Shown here: positions 1 to 8,744 of the stretch, one piece after another
Layout of the letters: every line of letters starts with the position of its first letter
Position numbering within the stretch: the first letter of the stretch is position 1
Assembly (NCBI GenBank): GCA_963813345.1
Contig: CAWEYR010000021.1
Coordinates: 1-64,000, forward strand
Reading direction: 5' to 3'
Length of the DNA stretch: 64,000 nucleotides
Source of the DNA: CAWDDA01 sp963813345
GTDB lineage: Bacteria; Acidobacteriota; Blastocatellia; RBC074
The notes under the pieces: generated by a model
The model's input: only the letters and a program-made list of their open reading frames with translations
Databases searched by the model: none
Told to the model about the DNA's origin: nothing
Position numbers and translations under genes: made by a program

Positions 1-145
1 CGCCAGCCGGGATTTTCCCGGCTTGGGCGACTTGGTCGAGGCCCATGAAGGCATTGACGAGATTTTTGGCGGTATGCAGTGAAGACTGCGAGGATGCCCA
101 ACTCCCACGGCAGCGGTGGTCTCTGATTTCCGCGGTGTCGATCAT
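1..145 (-). CDS. Partial ORF running off the window edge
   Basis: An open frame begins with ATG at 145 on the minus strand and runs past the left edge of the window, giving 48 visible residues. The part nearest the edge (HTAKNLVNAFMGLDQV) looks protein-like, while the first 25 residues are compositionally odd, so the true start may lie elsewhere or a frame change may be present. I do not recognise the family. A short stem (GCCGGGATTTTCCCGGC) lies at about 6-22 inside it. No function is assigned. Confidence 0.3.
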   Translation of the reverse strand, partial: MIDTAEIRDHRCRGSWASSQSSLHTAKNLVNAFMGLDQVAQAGKIPAG

Positions 146-233
146 ATTGGGTTGAAAAGTTAGCGCAAAACTGGCTCAAACAAGCGAGTTCCAGATGCTG
201 GACAAGACGCGGCTTGCATTCGATTGACCAACT

Positions 234-728
234 TTATTGCTGAATCGTGAAGTTGACGTTCAAGACGCGGCCGATTCCCGTAAAGACGGCGTGATAAAAA
301 TCGCGCAACATGCCTTGGACCTCTGCTTCGGTCGCTCCGTTGGGGTGGAAATAGCCGGTATAGAGAAAATGAGTCTGGCCGGCGCCAAGCGATTGCAACT
401 GCTGGGTGCAAAAAATAGTCGTCTCCACGGGAAAGGCGTGGGGGTCGGACATCGAGTAAGAAAGCCGATAAAGTTGCGGGTGGTTCACAATCAGCACCTC
501 GTGCACTGCTTTGCCGTCCTTGAAAGTGAGTTCTGGTGTGTCAAACCCACACCCTGCTGGTCCATCCACAACGCAGGACGCGACGTCTGGCACCAGAGAG
601 GCCAGAGTCTTGAAGTCCGCAAGCAGCGGCCAGATCTGGTTGACGTCGCTTTGGAAAATATCGCATGACTGGAACAAACGCTCCAGGCTCTGCGCTGCGG
701 AGCCAGTGGCATCTTCATTGTGAATCAT
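234..728 (-). CDS. SRPBCC (START/Bet v1-like) family protein
   Basis: This 164-residue protein resembles the SRPBCC / polyketide-cyclase-2 ligand-binding fold. It has an early segment of the type VNQIWPLLADF (helix after the first strand), a central run of strands (AVHEVLIVN, YRLSYSMSD), and a long C-terminal helix (MLRDFYHAVFTGIGRVL). Such proteins bind hydrophobic ligands in a cavity; neither ligand nor reaction can be told from sequence. I start at ATG 728 (MIHNEDATG) because the upstream in-frame extension to 878 is low-complexity and overlaps the neighbouring PIN gene. No signal peptide or membrane segment is seen, so it is probably cytosolic. It is the first gene downstream of the toxin-antitoxin remnant. 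Confidence 0.6.
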   Translation of the reverse strand: MIHNEDATGSAAQSLERLFQSCDIFQSDVNQIWPLLADFKTLASLVPDVASCVVDGPAGCGFDTPELTFKDGKAVHEVLIVNHPQLYRLSYSMSDPHAFPVETTIFCTQQLQSLGAGQTHFLYTGYFHPNGATEAEVQGMLRDFYHAVFTGIGRVLNVNFTIQQ

Positions 729-894
729 TGCACACTCGCTCAAGGTCGTCCAGCAAGTGACCGCATACAGGCTGGCAATCGAATGTTCCAGTGATAACAG
801 GCCTCGATGGCATCTCGGGCGGAAGCACACAACCCCTCGAAAGCCGAAACCGACTCTTCCGGTGGTGGACATTGCCATCGAACCGATGTGTGGG

Positions 895-1309
895 TTACTT
901 CGAAGGATCCGGAGTGAGCAGCCGCAGAGCCGGGAAATACCTTTGGCAGATAGCCGCGGTCCTCTGTCGCCAGCGAATCCGCTGGCGTAGCTGCATGAGC
1001 GGCGACCAAGAAATCGGGCAGGATCGTCTTTCGGGGTCCGCCTTCACTACGATATGTGCGGAAAAGCTTTCCCGCGAGGAGCGAGGCTTCTTCCGTAAAT
1101 GGACTGTGCCTCAGGTCGAGATGATGCAAGGCGTTGCGGCACGCATCATCGGATGTAAAGAACGAACGGACTTCTGCGAACACCACGGACGAGACGAGTA
1201 GCGTAGCGGTTTCCGCCGACGATTGCAGGCTCTCCAGCCAGCCCTCGCCTTTTCGCTCGCCTTTAAAAATCGCCAGTAAGACTGGACGTATCGACTGCCA
1301 CCGCGTCAT
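895..1309 (-). pseudogene. PIN-domain toxin (VapC-like), frame-disrupted
   Basis: Joined across frames, this reads as a PIN-domain ribonuclease of about 135 residues: AVDTSSLLAIFKGE at the N-terminus, VVFAEV in the middle, LPDFLVAAHA, then ATEDRGYLPKVFPGLRLLTPDPSK ending at a TAA at 895-897 (read here in short pieces). The four acidic metal ligands expected of VapC toxins (D of VDTS, E of FAEV, D of PDF, D of TEDRG) are all present. Frame changes are needed near 1282-1305 and near 930. The ATG at 1307-1309 overlaps the stop of the antitoxin frame (ATGA), the usual arrangement of such operons. VapC toxins cleave tRNA or rRNA. Either the toxin is decayed or the indels are sequencing errors. Confidence 0.7.
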
Positions 1310-1578
1310 GCCTGCTTTTCCTTCTGATGCAAAAGAGGCAAGTCCATGGCTGTGAAAATCAATTCCAAGAACTCCTTCATGCTGTTGTTGTTATAGCTTC
1401 TGCAATAGCCCGTACCAATGCCCGCCAGGGCCTTGGTCTTCTATTCAACGACTTTGGGCAGGCTCACCACATCGCCTCCGGCAATGAAATCGACTTGCGA
1501 CCCCGGCTCGATGCCGAACTTTTCTCGCAATTCCTTCGGGATGGTAACTTGTCCCTTCGTAGTAACCAGTGCTTTCAC
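1306..1578 (-). pseudogene. AbrB/MazE-type antitoxin with in-frame TAG
   Basis: GTG at 1578 opens a frame with a clear SpoVT-AbrB swapped-hairpin domain: KALVTTKGQVTIPKELREKF, then GIEPGSQVDF and LPKVVE. A TAG at 1441-1443 interrupts it. The same frame then stays open for a further 44 codons and ends in TGA overlapping the toxin ATG, so the gene was probably about 90 residues long. Antitoxins of this class bind operator DNA through the AbrB domain and neutralise the PIN toxin with the C-terminal tail, which here lies beyond the stop. The overlap suggests translational coupling. The TAG could be a substitution, decay or a base-call error. Confidence 0.65.
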
Positions 1579-1722
1579 ATCGTCAGAGTAAGAATGTTCA
1601 GTAAGAATCGCAACGTGAGAGTGAGCAGGAGATCGATGTCGTCCAAACGAGTTATGTGGGACCAACGACAAGCTGCGCGACACAGTTCCGGTTTTTCCCT
1701 CGTCGACGCGGATCTTGTTTGC

Positions 1723-2847
1723 TTACTTTATACCTTGCATGCACTCCTTTGGATCAATGACCCCCAGGCTCTTGACAATCTTGAAATTACCGTTGTTTGC
1801 CTGGGCAATGTACATGTTCATTCGAACGTGATGCTGACCGGGCACCATTTCAGCTGGACCACCCGGCCCCTCAGCGATCTTTGCATGGTCTAGTGCCTTG
1901 ATGACATCTTCTTGCTTCAGCGAGCCTGCCTCTTTCACAGCAGCCTCCCAGAGCCTCAGACCTCGGTACATGCCTGAACACGCACTGCCAGCAGTGAACT
2001 TGGCATTGCCTGGATAGAGCTTGTCGTACTGATTGATCAGTTCCTTACTGAATGGATCGCTGACGTTCTGGTAGTAGTCGAGGCAACTGTACAGACCCTC
2101 CACGTGTGCGGCTGGCACAAAGTTCAGGAAGTTCTCGTCGAAGTACGTGCAGACTATGTATCCACCTCGCTTCGTGAAGCCAGAGTTGTAAAGCTGCTCG
2201 AGGAATGGCGTGAGCCCAGGAGGAACGATCGTATTGAATACCACCTCGGCACCACTGGACATGATCTTGTCAATAGTCTTGCCATAGTCAGTGTGATCGA
2301 GGGGAAAGTACTCCTCTCCGACTATCGCGCCACCGTTGGCCGTGACAACTTGACGGACCTTCTTGTTCATGGTGTGTGGCCAAATATAGTCAGCTGACGG
2401 CAAGTAGAATTTCTTCGCCCCCGTTTGCTGCATCAGCCAGGGAATGAGAGGTTCAACCTGCTGCGCTGGCACCGGGCCGGTACAGAAGATGAGCGGGTCA
2501 CATTCCTGTCCCTCGTATTGCTCCGGGTAAATGTAAAGCTTCTTGCCCTTCACTACAGCAGGACCCTTGATAGCCTGCCTCGTGGAGCTATAAATGCCAC
2601 CGAAGATCACATCGACTTGATCTTGCTGGACGAGCTTCGTGGCTTTGGCTTCCGCTACACTGTCTGTAGTTGCACTGTCCTCAAGGTACAGATCTATCTG
2701 TCGCCCCAACAAGCCACCCTTTGCATTGATGTCATCAATCACCATCTTGGCCACGTTTGCATTGGCGATACCCATGAACGAGAGTGCACCCGTCTGGTCC
2801 GTGATTACTCCCACCTTGATGGATGACCACTGAAGTGATTCTTTCAT
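1723..2847 (-). CDS. AmiC/UrtA/FmdD-like amide or urea binding protein, no signal peptide
   Basis: A 374-residue type I periplasmic-binding-fold protein (Peripla_BP_5/6 group). It begins IKVGVITDQTGALSFMG and contains VIDDINAKGGLLGRQI, then KLVQQDQVDVIFGGIYSSTR, LYIYPEQYEGQECDP, and DYIWPHTMN. These match the urea/short-amide branch (UrtA, FmdD, and the cytosolic sensor AmiC). The start at 2847 is chosen because GAGAGGAGAG lies about 8-15 bases upstream. There is no signal peptide or lipobox, and no permease or ATPase genes are nearby, so a cytosolic amide sensor like AmiC is at least as likely as a transport component. It stands alone upstream of the toxin-antitoxin remnant. Confidence 0.8.
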   Translation of the reverse strand: MKESLQWSSIKVGVITDQTGALSFMGIANANVAKMVIDDINAKGGLLGRQIDLYLEDSATTDSVAEAKATKLVQQDQVDVIFGGIYSSTRQAIKGPAVVKGKKLYIYPEQYEGQECDPLIFCTGPVPAQQVEPLIPWLMQQTGAKKFYLPSADYIWPHTMNKKVRQVVTANGGAIVGEEYFPLDHTDYGKTIDKIMSSGAEVVFNTIVPPGLTPFLEQLYNSGFTKRGGYIVCTYFDENFLNFVPAAHVEGLYSCLDYYQNVSDPFSKELINQYDKLYPGNAKFTAGSACSGMYRGLRLWEAAVKEAGSLKQEDVIKALDHAKIAEGPGGPAEMVPGQHHVRMNMYIAQANNGNFKIVKSLGVIDPKECMQGIK

Positions 2848-2970
2848 GGCATTCTCTCCTCTCAAAACTGGTTATTGGTGAATAGGCGCTGGCTTTTGAA
2901 GAGTGGACTCACACATGTGTCTTGGCTTGGCCTGACTTTGCTACCTGTCTTCGTAAAGGCTTACGACTAG

Positions 2971-3096
2971 ATCGCGTTTCGGTTCTCCAAAGGCGCGTGG
3001 CTCGGCATTCACCTTGGGATGTCGGGGGAAGAATTACGCGTGAAGGTGGGCGAAGCCGACGTGGCGCTCGCCTCGGCGTCGCTGCCTCATCGATAG
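2971..3096 (+). pseudogene. Fragment resembling formamidopyrimidine-DNA glycosylase (Fpg)
   Basis: Between stops at 2968 and 3094, the plus strand encodes FRFSKGAWLGIHLGMSG followed by ELRVKVGEAD. This resembles the central beta-sandwich segment of Fpg/MutM glycosylases, where HLGM(S/T)G is strongly conserved. The N-terminal catalytic PE motif, the H2TH domain and the zinc finger are all missing on either side. I read this as a short remnant of a DNA repair gene, wedged against the opposite-strand YHS gene. The identification rests on one conserved motif block only. Confidence 0.4.
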
Positions 3097-3775
3097 CCGT
3101 TAAGATCCTGTCACCTGCCGCCAGGGACGTATCTGCCTTTTCGACATTCTCGTCGATGTCGGTCTTGAAACTTTTCAACGCGTCCCGATTTCCGGAATAG
3201 AGAACAGCTTGCCCTTGTAAACAGTGAAGGCGTTTGGACTCTCTGCGTTGGTGGATACTCCATTAGCTACTCCGTAGGCACAAAACCCTCCATACTGCGG
3301 AACAGATTTCGGCGGGATCTTTGTCAAAAACGGCCTTATTCTGTGTCGAGGCAAATAAGTAAGTGACACCCTGATAGTTGCTTTCGATTGTGGGATTCCC
3401 TTTAAGAGCTTTTACTTGCTTGAAGTAGGCGACTGGATCATAGCCCTTCAAAATCACTCCTTTACTATCTACGTTTGCTGCTGGTGTATTGCTGCTCTTA
3501 GTCTCCTTCACAGCAGCGTTCTGAGCGAGACGTATCGGCTCGTTTCCTGTTTTGTTCTGGATGGTATCGATGCCTGGCTCCGTCAGCACCAACTGTATCG
3601 TTTGTGGCAAGGACAATCCCGGCTGCAATGGGAAACGACAGTCGGCGAGTGTAAAATTCTTTTCAAACTTAGCGTCTCCTTTTTCTTTGAAGTCCTCCTT
3701 TGTAAGCAAATCCAGTTCTCGTCCCAACCGGCCCTGGACTATGTCCGCTTCTCGGTAGCCGGAGACTACCGGCAA
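3079..3775 (-). pseudogene. YHS-domain protein, two frame changes
   Basis: The reading frame from 3775 contains SKGVILKGYDPVAYF and GVTYLFASTQNKAVFDKDPA. It continues in a second frame as VPQYGGFCAYGVANG and NAFTVYKGKL, and in a third as VLYSGNRDALKSFKTDID. Together these form a full YHS domain (metal/copper-binding fold; the GGFCAYG cysteine is typical). Frame changes are near 3310 and 3200. Bacterial YHS proteins of this kind are usually small and exported. Here the roughly 85 residues before the domain are unrecognised, though an ALAQ-like site (RLAQNAAVKE) may mark an export signal lost by a further indel. Function is unknown. Confidence 0.6.
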
Positions 3776-3808
3776 AAAAGGCTGAATGCAAGAGATTCGG
3801 TTAGAATA

Positions 3809-5045
3809 TCATCGAGCCATCGCATCTTGGATCTCCAGTCGGAGACGCCGAGCGAGCAGGTCCGTTGGATCCGCGAGGAGTGCCCGATCGATCGCGGCCA
3901 GCGCGTGAGTTCGGACCACGCTGCGCCAGCAGCATCTCGCCGGCGCGCGTGCAAACAACGCTGTTTTTCGGGAGCCTCGCCAAACCGAATGAGCGAAGGA
4001 AGTCAGCGCGCTTGGAATCAGTTTCAAACCCGGCCAATGCGAAATGAAGCAACGGGTGGTCCGGGAAGAAGACCAAAGCGTTTCGCACCCATTCTTCGGT
4101 TACATTTGGATTCGTGAGAAGGGGCGTTGCCTACCCACTCGATAGCTTTGATGTCGCTCGCCGGGAAGATGGTTCGATCGCTACCGGGACCCTGAAAAAC
4201 CACCGCATGAAGCGCGCGTTGGAACTGAGACCTTGGGCCGAGTCCTTTAGCTGCTTCGTCAGCTCCGATCTGCGCCCCTCGTTGATCGCGACGAGCGAGC
4301 CATCGGCTGAAACTTGGAGTCCGCCTGCGATCTCGGAGAGCAATTCGACTTGCAGCGCAGGGGAGCTGGCCATCGAAACCGGGGACGCTATTCTCGCGTT
4401 GTCGCCGCCCGATTCTTTCAACTGCCGAAGCCAGCTCCGCCGGAGTAGCTGCATCCCAGAGCTTGGCGGTCTTGTCCAAGCTTGCCGTCAGGATTGGGCC
4501 ACCGTCCGGACTAAACGCCGCCGATCGGACAATATCCCGATGGTCGAAGGAAGCGATCAACTTGCCCGAGGCCGCATCCCAGAGCTTGCTGGTATTGTCC
4601 CAGCTCGCTGTCAGGATCTGATAGACCGTGGGACTGAACGCTCCGCGGTACACGCCAGCCTGATGCTCAAAGGAGGCAACGAGCTTACCCGAAGTCGCAT
4701 CCCAGAGCTTGGCGGTTTTCGGTCCGCGCTCGCCGTCAGGATCCGAGCGCCGTCCGGACTAATCGCCGCGTTGTCGACCGCATCCTGATGGTCGAAGGAG
4801 GCGATCAACTTGCCCGAGGCCGCATCCCGAAGTTGGCGGTTTGGTCGGCACTGGCTGTCAGAATCCGGGGTGCCGTCGGGGACGAAACGCCGCGCCGTTG
4901 ACCGCATCCTGGTGGGCAAAGGAGGCGATCAGTTTGCCCGAAGCCGCATCCCAGAGCTTGGCGGTTTTGTCCGCGCTTGCCGTCAGGACCCGAGCACCGT
5001 CGGGACTAAACGCCGCGTTCGAAGCCTTACGCGGTCGTGATCAAC
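3809..5045 (-). pseudogene. WD40-repeat protein remnant with TPR-like tail
   Basis: Across several frames this region encodes at least four WD40 blades of the same type: AAFSPDGARVLTASADKTAK, LWDAASGKLIASF, DHQDAVDNAAISPDG, DHRDIVRSAAFSPDG, and a final KTAKLWDAATPAEL. The C-terminal part has short alpha-helical pieces (FPDHPLLHFALAGFETD; HALAAIDRALLADPTDLLAR) like degenerate TPR units. Such proteins usually have an N-terminal kinase, caspase or NACHT domain; here nothing of that remains. Upstream sequence instead is the helicase gene, in another frame. At least three frame changes are needed. The blades are nearly identical at DNA level, which could promote recombination or misassembly. Confidence 0.65.
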
Positions 5046-6364
5046 CAATGTTGCTTCGGCTGAGACGACCGGCGGAACAGGCTGTTCGTCGTCGGTCACA
5101 TCATCGACCGACTCAAAAATAAACTCGTGAAAATCGATCTCGTCATCGCTGCCAGCAAGGGCATCGTGTCGCGTCTCAAGGGCGGCTGCAGCCGCGGCCG
5201 GACTGGACATAACACATCGGAGGAGCGCCAGCGCCCCCCAGTAGCGCACTCGTTGCCTGCGTTTGTCCATCGACTCGCCAGTCCGGACCATTTCAGAGCA
5301 GAAGTCATACGTTTTAGAGAAAAGCTCTTGGTAGCCGCTCGACAGGCGATACGTCTCATCTGACGATTCGCGTTTGGGAAAGCAGTGATCGCCCTCCCAG
5401 TCGTGCTCAATGTCGCGACGCGTGCGCTGGACAAAGTGTCGGGCGAGAGTTGTTCGCTGCTGCTCGGAAAGAGTCGCCGTATCCCAATCGCCAAACTCGG
5501 GCTTGAGCAGGCCGAGGAGAGAACGAAATGCCGCCTCGATCCCGCTATGGGGAGTTGCCGTTAGTAGTATCAGATGGCGGCTCGCATCAGACGCGATATC
5601 CCTGAGCAGTCGGTGACGCTGTTGCTGGCTCTGGTTTGTGGATGTGGCGACGGCGGCACCGTGAGCTTCGTCAACTATGATCATGTCCGGTACCGGCAGG
5701 AACAGATGCCGGTTGCGGTCCGATTTGATGAAGTCGATGCTGGCGACCTGAACTGGATAGTAACGATAGATACTCTCGGTGCTGGCTTTCTTTCGTTCGA
5801 GCTGATTGACAGTGCCAGAAGTGATCACAACCGTGTCGAGGTTGAGCTTTGTCGCGAGCTCTTTTTGCCACTGGTCGCAGAGAGCGGGAGGGCAAAGGAC
5901 GCACATTGTTTCTTATCTCACCTCGATCAAGCATCTCACGAGCGATCAGAAGGGCTTCGATAGTCTTGCCGACACCGACGTCGTCCGCGATGAGAATGCG
6001 AATAGGATCGAGACGCAATGCCATCAGCAATGGAACGAACTGATAGATTCTGGGTCCATCGAGCTGCTACTGATAGAGCGAAACCGGGCGTGGCCCCCTC
6101 GCGGAGCGTGAGCCGTGCCGCCTGCCAGAGGAGATGGGCACTCGATGCGTCAGCAAGGTCGTCAGGTGAGGGCAATGGGAATGTAGCCGAGCGTACGCGT
6201 TCTTCCGGCAAGTCATACCCGACGAGGTTTGCTAGCTGTTTGTGCACGGCGACGACGTCGTTCGTTGCGCCGGTAAGAGGGCGCAGAAGGTACACGTCGT
6301 CCGAGGTCTCCGGCATCAGCACCCAATCGCGATTACGACAGCGAACGATGGAGCCAGGCGTCAT
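5030..6364 (-). pseudogene. SNF2/RapA-like helicase, C-terminal half missing
   Basis: Starting at ATG 6364 (AGGAAAGG upstream), the N-terminal domain reads TPGSIVRCRNRDWVLMPE and LRPLTGATNDVVAVHK. The ATPase core follows: [20 protein letters not shown] (Walker A), [16 protein letters not shown] (motif Ia), [14 protein letters not shown] (DEAH box), and HLILLTATPHSG (motif III). The second RecA domain with motifs IV-VI should follow MSSPAAAAAALETRH, but homology ends near 5040, where WD40 sequence begins in another frame. Frame changes lie near 6070 and 5920. Helicases of this type occur in DISARM-like and restriction-linked defence loci. It lies downstream of HEPN-like and DUF262 genes on the same strand. 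Confidence 0.75.
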
Positions 6365-6514
6365 AGTCCTTTCCTGTTGTTACTGAGCAACATTCTATCT
6401 CTCTGGCTTGCCTCCAAGAGGTTGTCGCATTGCGTCATGACCGGCTTCTTAAGCAGTGTTATCAGTGATCGAACCTTCTACTCACCACTTTTGCGCTCTT
6501 TCCGAATTCAGTTC

Positions 6515-6953
6515 TCAACTCCCAAGAACTTGCTCGAACCACAGAATTGCCGCTTCGCCTTCCTTTCGAAGAATCTCGCCTGACAGTCCGGCTATGGCGA
6601 ATGCCGTTACGCAGGTCCGCCAACTGACCGAACCTGGCGGATAGTAACTCTTTGTTAACGAAGCGCTTCTGGAATGCCGGCCATAGCGCTTTACTTAGAA
6701 TCGTGTCCTGAAGCTCGCGCAGGTCGCAGTACTCAGGCGTCGGCCTAACGCCGAGTAGTGTTCAGCATTGATGGCGCCCTTCGTTAAGGCGGTTTGAATA
6801 CGCTCATCGGCTTTCTGATTGACATGCTGGTGGCAAACGCGCTGGATCGTTGCCTAGCGATTCGACGATTAGAGTACGCAAGGTGCGCTCGACGGCCTCC
6901 ATCCGCTGATCTAACTCGCGCAATTGCGGCGGAAGAGTAAGGGCCTCTTTCAT
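6515..6953 (-). CDS. Small HEPN-like protein with RNGIRH motif (frameshifted)
   Basis: The ATG at 6951-6953 overlaps the stop of the DUF262 gene (TGATG). Read across two frame changes (near 6750 and 6585), the product is about 145 residues: KEALTLPPQLRELDQRMEAV, a helical middle, KALWPAFQKRFVNKELLSAR, FGQLADLRNGIRHSRTV, and EGEAAILWFEQVLGS ending at a TGA at 6515-6517. RNGIRH fits the R-N-x(3)-H (RX4H) signature of HEPN ribonuclease domains, set in the expected helix near the C-terminus. This is a motif-level call. Its position suggests it works with the DUF262 nuclease, as a toxin, RNase or partner subunit. Confidence 0.5.
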
Positions 6954-8744
6954 CAAACATCTCCAGCTTCCAGCAGCGTGCGCTGGCGCTCGGAGATAAA
7001 GTCTTCGTAATCCTCAGCTGTGAAGGGATCATTTAGCAGAATTGTGAGTGCAGCAGGAGAATCTGATGCGATTCAAGCACGGCGCGCACAAGCTTCTCGC
7101 CATTTTGCTTGATCAACTCAGGTAAGTATTCGTTTGGGAAGTCTATCTCTGACTACGTTCCGATTCGCTGCAGCCGTTAACGGTGTTCGATTCAAAATCG
7201 TATGGATCGGGGCTCACGTTCCCCAACTCTTGAGCGCTCGACGCAGGGATGATGTGATGGTCATCCAGATCACCGGTATTGGGGAACATTCCCCGTCCTC
7301 CAATCTCGCGCGCCCTTGATTACAAGAAGATTGAAGATTCCGTTATAGACGGAAGTGCCTCGCTTGACCTCTTTCTGAATAAATCGCAGAAGTCCCGAAG
7401 CGGGTCTTGAACTCTTGAATGGAGGCTGGCGAGCCAGGTCGTCGTCCATCCAAACCTTGAGGTCTTGAAAATCGCGCGCGGTAGTGGACTCGACTGAACC
7501 GGAGTACCGGTTTAAGAAAACCGATGCCCAATACCAATGACGGATCTTACGCTGCGCATCGAGTTGCTGATTTGCGGGCAATGACTTCACGTGCGCCTGA
7601 AGTGCGGCAAAGGCCGGAAGGATCGATACGTAAGGCAAGAAGTTTGAGGAGATGGCACCGAATTCCTGTGGGTGTTGCAATAGCTTGATCGCTGATTCAA
7701 GTGCGCTGACGGCACTGTCCCAGCGCTTCTTAAAGTTCGGAATGTCGGTACGAGAACCTCCTTACGACGAGTGCCATCGGGATCGCGTACCGGCTTTTCC
7801 TGACCCGGCAATAAAAAGTATAGATATTTGGGCGAGCAGTAACTCTGTAGCAGGATCGACATGCACTCAAAGACGTAGCACATCATCTTCTCTGTGTCTA
7901 CGAACTCGAGCCGAGGTGCAGCTTTACGCCACATCATTTTGAGCTGCAGGTCCTTGGGTTTTAGCAGTGCATTGATCAGGTCGAGGTATCGAGCTGTACG
8001 CCGCGGCTGTTAATCTGTGTAAAGATGTCGCAGACTTTGTCAATCTCTAGTTCCTGGTCAAGTTCGATGTAAGAGACTTGGTACTTCTCAGTGATTCCGC
8101 GCAAATGCTCGCCGAACTCGCGCGCGTTTTCAGCGTGCAGTGCAGCTTGCTGTACTCTCTTGCTCGCGCCCCGACTCTTTCGCCTGAGCTGACTTACTAC
8201 GCCAATACTGTTCATAGCCTTGAACCCAGTTCGCAGGTGCCCTGACTTTCCCCAAAGACCGCAAGTGGAAAGATGTGTTCTGCGTATTGAGCCTCTCGGT
8301 CGGAGATCAGGACTGTCCTCCGCTTTGACCAGTCATACTCGAACGCTGCGTCGTATGCCTCTTCCATGGACCATTAACTCGGGGATGAATAGAAGTACCG
8401 GTTCGAACGGTTTGGAAGTGGAACGTCCGGTGCTAAGAACGCATAGAACATTGCGGTAAGTCGCTGCTGTCCGTCGAGGACGCGAGGAGAATTCCTGTCG
8501 CGCATTCCCTTTGAAACCATAGATTGGCTCGCACGAAAGTGCCTCGTAAGTCTCCTGTTTTGCCCTTCCATAGCAGGAGGCTCCCGATGTAGTAGTCAAG
8601 AAAATAGAGCGAACGGCAATGCGCGGATATCCCAGCGCTTCCATTCGACTCGCGCTGAAAGTCCGGTATCACGAACCGGCCCTCGCGTAAACGTTCGATG
8701 AGGGTGTTCAGACTGATGTGATCGGGTTTCTGGGCGTCTTTCAT
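6953..8744 (-). CDS. DUF262/DUF1524 nuclease (GmrSD-like), frameshifted
   Basis: From ATG 8744 (GAGAGAGACG upstream) the protein shows ISLNTLIERLREGRFVIPDF and, in other frames, YIGSLLLWKGK, PRVLDGQQRLTAMFYAFL, DKVCDIFTQINSRGVQLD, VYNGIFNLLVIKGARDWR, DLDDHHIIPA and ILNRTPLTAAANR. DGQQRLT is the DUF262 ParB-like NTPase motif. The DHHIIP motif (about 7245-7265) is the His-Me/HNH centre of DUF1524. Domain order and length (about 595 residues) match GmrSD type IV restriction enzymes, which use nucleotides and cut modified DNA. At least four frame changes occur, yet motifs are intact in each piece. It heads an apparent operon with the HEPN-like and helicase genes. Confidence 0.75.

Noticed and set aside
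1441..1443. TAG as a recoded (amber-suppressed) codon
   Set aside because: No other gene in the window uses in-frame TAG and no pyrrolysine genes are visible; error or decay is simpler.
1327..1893. Plus-strand open frame of 188 codons
   Set aside because: Antisense to the AbrB antitoxin and binding-protein genes; no recognisable features.
3416..4117. Long plus-strand open frame of 233 codons
   Set aside because: It is antisense to the YHS and WD40 sequences, which have recognisable motifs; its own translation shows no domain.
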